Assembly (NCBI GenBank): GCA_900552915.1
Contig: USBS01000001.1
Coordinates: 1 to 60,948 of the forward strand
Length of the DNA stretch: 60,948 bases
Reading direction: 5' to 3'
Source: an uncultured Sutterella sp.
GTDB taxonomy: Bacteria; Pseudomonadota; Gammaproteobacteria; Burkholderiales; Burkholderiaceae_F
Under the pieces are notes generated by a model, which was given only the letters and a program-made list of their open reading frames with translations, had not been told where the DNA came from and searched no databases. Positions 57,564 to 60,948 of this stretch are shown here, piece by piece. Position numbers and translations under genes: made by a program. Every line of letters begins with the position of its first letter. The stretch's first letter is position 1.

Positions 57564-59612
57564 ATGTCCAATTACCTTACCGAGAACCTTCGTACTGTAG
57601 CTTTGGTCGGGCACAGCGCCTCCGGCAAGACGAGTCTTGTCGAGGCCATGCTGGTTCGTTCCGGTGCCATCGCCGAAGCCGGCTCCGTCGAACGCGGCAA
57701 TACCGTTTGCGACAATGATCCGCAGGAAAAAGCGGTCGGTCATTCGCTTCGTATGGCCGTGGCGCACATCGACACCGCCATGCCCGACCTGACTCCCGTG
57801 CGCATTCACGTCATCGACACCCCGGGGGGCCCCGATTACGTCGGTCAGGCACTCTCGGCTCTGGACGCCGTCAAATCGGTTGCGGTTGTCGTCGACGCCA
57901 CCAAGGGTATTGAACTCATGACCCGCCGCATGATGCAGTGGGCCGAAGAACGCGGTCTGTGCCGCGTGATCGTCGTCAACAAAATCGACGCTCCGGACGT
58001 CAACCTGAGCGAACTGTTGCATGAACTGCAGGAAGCGTTCGGCGACGGCGTGCTGCCGATCAACCTTCCGACCAAGGGCTACACGCGCGTGATCGACTGC
58101 TTTGACAAGGATTCGGGCGACGCCGACATCATGACGGTAAGCGACGTGCACCGCGCCTTCATCGAACGCGTTGTGGAAGTCGACGATGCTACGATGGAAA
58201 AATATCTCGAAGAAGGCGACGCAGACCCCTCGACGCTGCACGGCGAAGTAACGAAGGCCTTGCGCGAAGCTCACGTGATTCCGGTGTGCTTCACGTCCGC
58301 CAAGAACCTCATCGGCATCCGCGACTTCATGAAGGTGATCATCCGCCATCTGCCTTCTCCGAGCGAAGCCAACGACGCACACTTCATCGACCGCGACGGC
58401 AACCCCTACCAAACGCAGCCCGACAAGAATCTGCCGGTTGTGGCGCACGTGTTTAAGGTTGTGAGCGACCCGTTCGTCGGCAAAATCGGCGTCTTCCGCG
58501 TGCACCAGGGCTGCATCACCGCCGGCTCTACGCTTTACGTCGACAACCTCAAAAAGCCCATCAAGGCGGCTCGTCCGCTGATTCTGCAGGGCAAGAACAC
58601 GTTTGAAACCGATGAACTTCACCCCGGCGACATCGGTGCACTCAACAAGATCGACGAACTCACCTACGGCTGCATCCTGCACTCGGATCCGAATCTGGAA
58701 ATCCAGATGCGTCCGCTGCCCTTCCCCAAGCCCATGCTCGGTCTTGCCATCGCTCCGGCCCGCCGCGGCGACGAAGGCCGCATGAGCGAAGTGCTCGGCA
58801 AGATGCTTGCCGAAGACCCGACGCTTTCGGTCGACCACGACGTCGTTTTGAACGAAACGGTGCTGCGCGGCTTAACCGAGATGCATGTGCGCACGGTGCT
58901 TGAACGCATGAAGGATCAGTTCAAGCTTGAAGTGACGACGAAGACGCCGTCGGTCCCCTACCGCGAAACCATCGCAGGGTCGGCCGAAGGTCATGCCCGC
59001 CACAAGAAGCAGACGGGCGGCGCCGGTCAGTTCGGTGAAGTCTATCTGCGCATCGAACCGCTTGCCCGCGGCGAAGGCTTTGTCTTTGCCGACGAAGTCA
59101 AGGGCGGCGCGATTCCGTTCAACCTGATCCCGGCGGTGGAAAAGGGCGTGCGCGACGTGCTCGCGACGGGCTTTATTGCCGGCTACCCGATTCAGGACAT
59201 CAAGGTCACGGTCTACGACGGCAAATACCATCCGGTCGACTCCAAGGAAGTCGCCTTCGTTTCGGCCGGCCGCAAGGCTATGCTTGATGCGCTTGCCAAG
59301 GCAAACCCGCAGGTTCTGGAACCGATCGTTGAAATGATCATCACGGCTCCGGATGCGTACATGGGCGATATCACGGGCGACCTTGCCAGCCGTCGCGGGC
59401 AGATCGTCGGCACGGACAACCTGCCCGGCGGAATGATGGAAATCCGCGCTCAGGTTCCGCTCGCCGAACTTGAAAGCTACGCCACTCGCCTTCACGCTTT
59501 GACGCAGGGCGCCGGTGCGTTCTCGATGGATCTGTCGGGCTATCAGCCTGTCCCGGCTCAGAAGCAGGCCGAGCTTGCTTCCAAGTTCAGTCTGAAGGCC
59601 GAAGAAGACTAA
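57564..59612 (+). CDS. EF-G-like translation GTPase (EF-G2 type)
   Basis: 682 residues from ATG 57564, placed by GAGGAGG; an upstream extension to 57441 lacks homology. All EF-G domains are present: P-loop GHSASGKT, G4 NKID, then domain II, III, IV (GGAGQFGEVYLRIEP) and V. The switch II motif reads DTPGGPDYV instead of DTPGHVDF, so the catalytic His is missing, and the switch I RGIT motif is not visible. This fits the second EF-G subfamily, not housekeeping FusA, which normally lies in the str operon. Confidence 0.85.
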   Translation: MSNYLTENLRTVALVGHSASGKTSLVEAMLVRSGAIAEAGSVERGNTVCDNDPQEKAVGHSLRMAVAHIDTAMPDLTPVRIHVIDTPGGPDYVGQALSALDAVKSVAVVVDATKGIELMTRRMMQWAEERGLCRVIVVNKIDAPDVNLSELLHELQEAFGDGVLPINLPTKGYTRVIDCFDKDSGDADIMTVSDVHRAFIERVVEVDDATMEKYLEEGDADPSTLHGEVTKALREAHVIPVCFTSAKNLIGIRDFMKVIIRHLPSPSEANDAHFIDRDGNPYQTQPDKNLPVVAHVFKVVSDPFVGKIGVFRVHQGCITAGSTLYVDNLKKPIKAARPLILQGKNTFETDELHPGDIGALNKIDELTYGCILHSDPNLEIQMRPLPFPKPMLGLAIAPARRGDEGRMSEVLGKMLAEDPTLSVDHDVVLNETVLRGLTEMHVRTVLERMKDQFKLEVTTKTPSVPYRETIAGSAEGHARHKKQTGGAGQFGEVYLRIEPLARGEGFVFADEVKGGAIPFNLIPAVEKGVRDVLATGFIAGYPIQDIKVTVYDGKYHPVDSKEVAFVSAGRKAMLDALAKANPQVLEPIVEMIITAPDAYMGDITGDLASRRGQIVGTDNLPGGMMEIRAQVPLAELESYATRLHALTQGAGAFSMDLSGYQPVPAQKQAELASKFSLKAEED

Positions 59613-59670
59613 TCCGTTAATCGGTACTCGGCCGCTTCCCGCGGCCGGGTACCGGCCATACATACAATTC

Positions 59671-59706
59671 GAGCGGCGTTTCTCTCGGAAAATCGCCGCT
59701 CTTTTT
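59671..59706 (+). terminator. Terminator after the EF-G-like gene
   Basis: GAGCGGCG / CGCCGCTC stem followed by TTTTTG, between the EF-G-like gene and convergent dtd. Confidence 0.85.
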
Positions 59707-59714
59707 GTGTCCGA

Positions 59715-60155
59715 TCAATTGTTGCTAAACCAAATCGTCACGGGACCGTCGTTGACGATATTGACGACCATGTGTGCGCCGAACTCGCCGGTTGCCGTTT
59801 TCAGTCCGCTTGCGCCGCACTCCTCAACGAACACGTCAAAAAGCCGTTTTGCCTCGTCGGGAGCAGCGGCCGGAGTAAAGCTCGGCCGATTGCCTCGGGA
59901 GGTATCCGCCGCAAGCGTAAATTGGGACACCAAAAGCAACTCGCCCCCGATATCGGAAACCGAGCGATTCATTTTGCCCGCATCATCTTCAAAGATGCGG
60001 TACTTGAGCACCTTCTGCGCGAGCGCTCTCGCCTTTTCCTCGGTGTCGCCCTTAACGGCGCAAACCAACAAGCACAAGCCGTGTCCGACGTCGCCAACCG
60101 TTTTTCCGTCAATCGAAACAGAGGCCTGCGCGACGCGCTGCAACAAAGCGATCAT
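59715..60155 (-). CDS. dtd: D-aminoacyl-tRNA deacylase Dtd
   Basis: 146 residues. Removes D-amino acids from tRNA. Motifs: ALLQRVAQASVSI at the start, the active-site SQFTLAAD, and the cross-subunit NDGPVT Gly-Pro motif at the end. The tyrS stop overlaps its start as TAATG, so the genes are co-translated. D-Tyr-tRNA-Tyr is a classic substrate, in line with the neighbour. Confidence 0.96.
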   Translation of the reverse strand: MIALLQRVAQASVSIDGKTVGDVGHGLCLLVCAVKGDTEEKARALAQKVLKYRIFEDDAGKMNRSVSDIGGELLLVSQFTLAADTSRGNRPSFTPAAAPDEAKRLFDVFVEECGASGLKTATGEFGAHMVVNIVNDGPVTIWFSNN

Positions 60156-60948
60156 TAGGCTACCGTCACCTTCGCCCAGCGGCGCTTGCCGACCTGAAGC
60201 GTGTATTGACCGGGCTTGAGCTTGAGTCCTCGGTCGGAAATCTTGTCGCCGTCAACGCGAACGCCGCCCTGCTCAATGTTGCGGTTGGCTTCACCCGTGC
60301 TCGGGCAAAGACCGGCCTCCTTGATAAGGCGAGCGATGCCGATTTCGCCGTCGGGAGCAGCCACCGTCACTTCCGGGATATCCGAAGGCATGGCGCCCGC
60401 GCGGAAGCGGTTGTTGAATTCGGCCTCCGCCGCATCGGCCGCCTTAGCGTCGTGGAAGCGCTCCACAATTTCCTTGGCAAGCAGCACCTTGGCGTCGCGC
60501 GGATTGCGGCCGTTGTCGCACTCACTCTTCAGCTGCGCGATTTCGACATTGCTCTTGAGGCTCAAAAGGTTGTACCAATCCCACATGAGCGTATCGGAGA
60601 TGCTCATCACCTTGCCGAACATTTCGTCAGCGCTTTCCGTGATGCCGATGTAGTTGTGCTTGGACTTGCTCATCTTGTTGACACCGTCCAGGCCCACCAA
60701 GAGCGGCATCGTGAGAATGCACTGCGGCTCCTGTCCGTACTGACGCTGCAGTTCGCGACCGACAAGCAAATTGAAACGCTGATCCGTGCCGCCGAGCTCC
60801 AGATCGGACTTGAGGGCCACCGAGTCATAGCCCTGCATCAAGGGATAGATCAGTTCGTGCACGGCAATCGGCAGCTGTTCGGAGAAACGCTTGGCAAAAT
60901 CGTCGCGCTCAAGAAGACGAGCAACCGTGTAACGGCTTGCAAGCTGAA
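60155..60948 (-). CDS. tyrS: Tyrosyl-tRNA synthetase TyrS (C-terminal part; start outside window)
   Basis: The frame is open to the window edge; about 264 C-terminal residues are visible. LERDDFAKRF, HELIYPLMQGYDSVALKSDLELGGTDQRFN and the class I KMSKS motif (GVNKMSKSKHN) identify TyrS of the TyrRZ type. An S4-like RNA-binding domain follows (LCPSTGEANRNIEQGGVRVDGDKI). The HIGH-motif half lies beyond 60948. Confidence 0.95.
   Translation of the reverse strand, partial: QLASRYTVARLLERDDFAKRFSEQLPIAVHELIYPLMQGYDSVALKSDLELGGTDQRFNLLVGRELQRQYGQEPQCILTMPLLVGLDGVNKMSKSKHNYIGITESADEMFGKVMSISDTLMWDWYNLLSLKSNVEIAQLKSECDNGRNPRDAKVLLAKEIVERFHDAKAADAAEAEFNNRFRAGAMPSDIPEVTVAAPDGEIGIARLIKEAGLCPSTGEANRNIEQGGVRVDGDKISDRGLKLKPGQYTLQVGKRRWAKVTVA

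Overview
The window looks like chromosomal DNA of a host-associated anaerobic betaproteobacterium, most likely Burkholderiales, Sutterellaceae (Sutterella or Parasutterella type). This is inferred from gene order and protein character: a coaE/yacG/mutT/argJ/secA/dciA/lpxC/ftsZ block, an epsilonproteobacterial-style di-heme fumarate reductase cytochrome b, a NapC/NirT-type tetraheme cytochrome, a secreted Tat flavoprotein, and candidate FNR operators in front of respiratory genes. I ran no database search, so all names rest on motifs and recalled family knowledge. No phage, plasmid, CRISPR array or rRNA operon was seen.

Layout. 1-11.6 kb is housekeeping: the 3' end of tRNA-Pro(CGG), coaE, then on the minus strand yacG, mutT-like, DUF815 ATPase, argJ and secA; a DciA-like gene; then lpxC, ftsZ, ung and trpC. 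At 11.8-12.3 kb lies a four-tRNA operon (Pro-TGG, Arg-TCT, His-GTG, Leu-CAA) with a clear promoter. An IS3-family element (about 12287-14061) sits directly behind its terminator. A secreted SGNH-type hydrolase follows, then a molybdate locus (modA, modB, modC divergent from modE, with a ModE-like palindrome between), a tetraheme cytochrome, pepN and fbp.

24.2-30.4 kb reads as an anaerobic tartrate/C4-dicarboxylate module: ttdA-ttdB (L-tartrate dehydratase), a frameshifted LysR gene where TtdR would be expected, a LapA-domain membrane protein, a DASS dicarboxylate transporter, and a stand-alone fumarate reductase cytochrome b. FNR-type boxes precede the transporter, the fumarate reductase cytochrome and the tetraheme cytochrome. 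The proposed flow is tartrate to oxaloacetate, malate, fumarate and succinate, with succinate exported in exchange for substrate.

30.6-42.5 kb holds uvrA, an MFS permease and ssb, then a MacAB-TolC-like efflux operon (ATPase and permease encoded separately) divergent from a CpxRA-like two-component system. 42.5-47.4 kb is a small redox cluster (ABM monooxygenase, Tat flavoprotein, YciI-like protein, NAD(P)H quinone reductase, CMD-cupin fusion) divergent from an AraC regulator. 47.4-60.9 kb carries a HisN-like phosphatase, AhpC, a five-gene ABC transporter/phosphodiesterase operon, an M20 amidohydrolase with DUF3100-type membrane proteins, an EF-G-like GTPase without the usual catalytic His, dtd, and the 3' part of tyrS.

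Most genes are ordinary. The points most worth a second look are the tartrate/fumarate module with its broken regulator, the putative FNR regulon, the tRNA-His acceptor-stem mismatches, the EF-G-like factor, the DUF3100/M20 pair and the ABC/phosphodiesterase operon.
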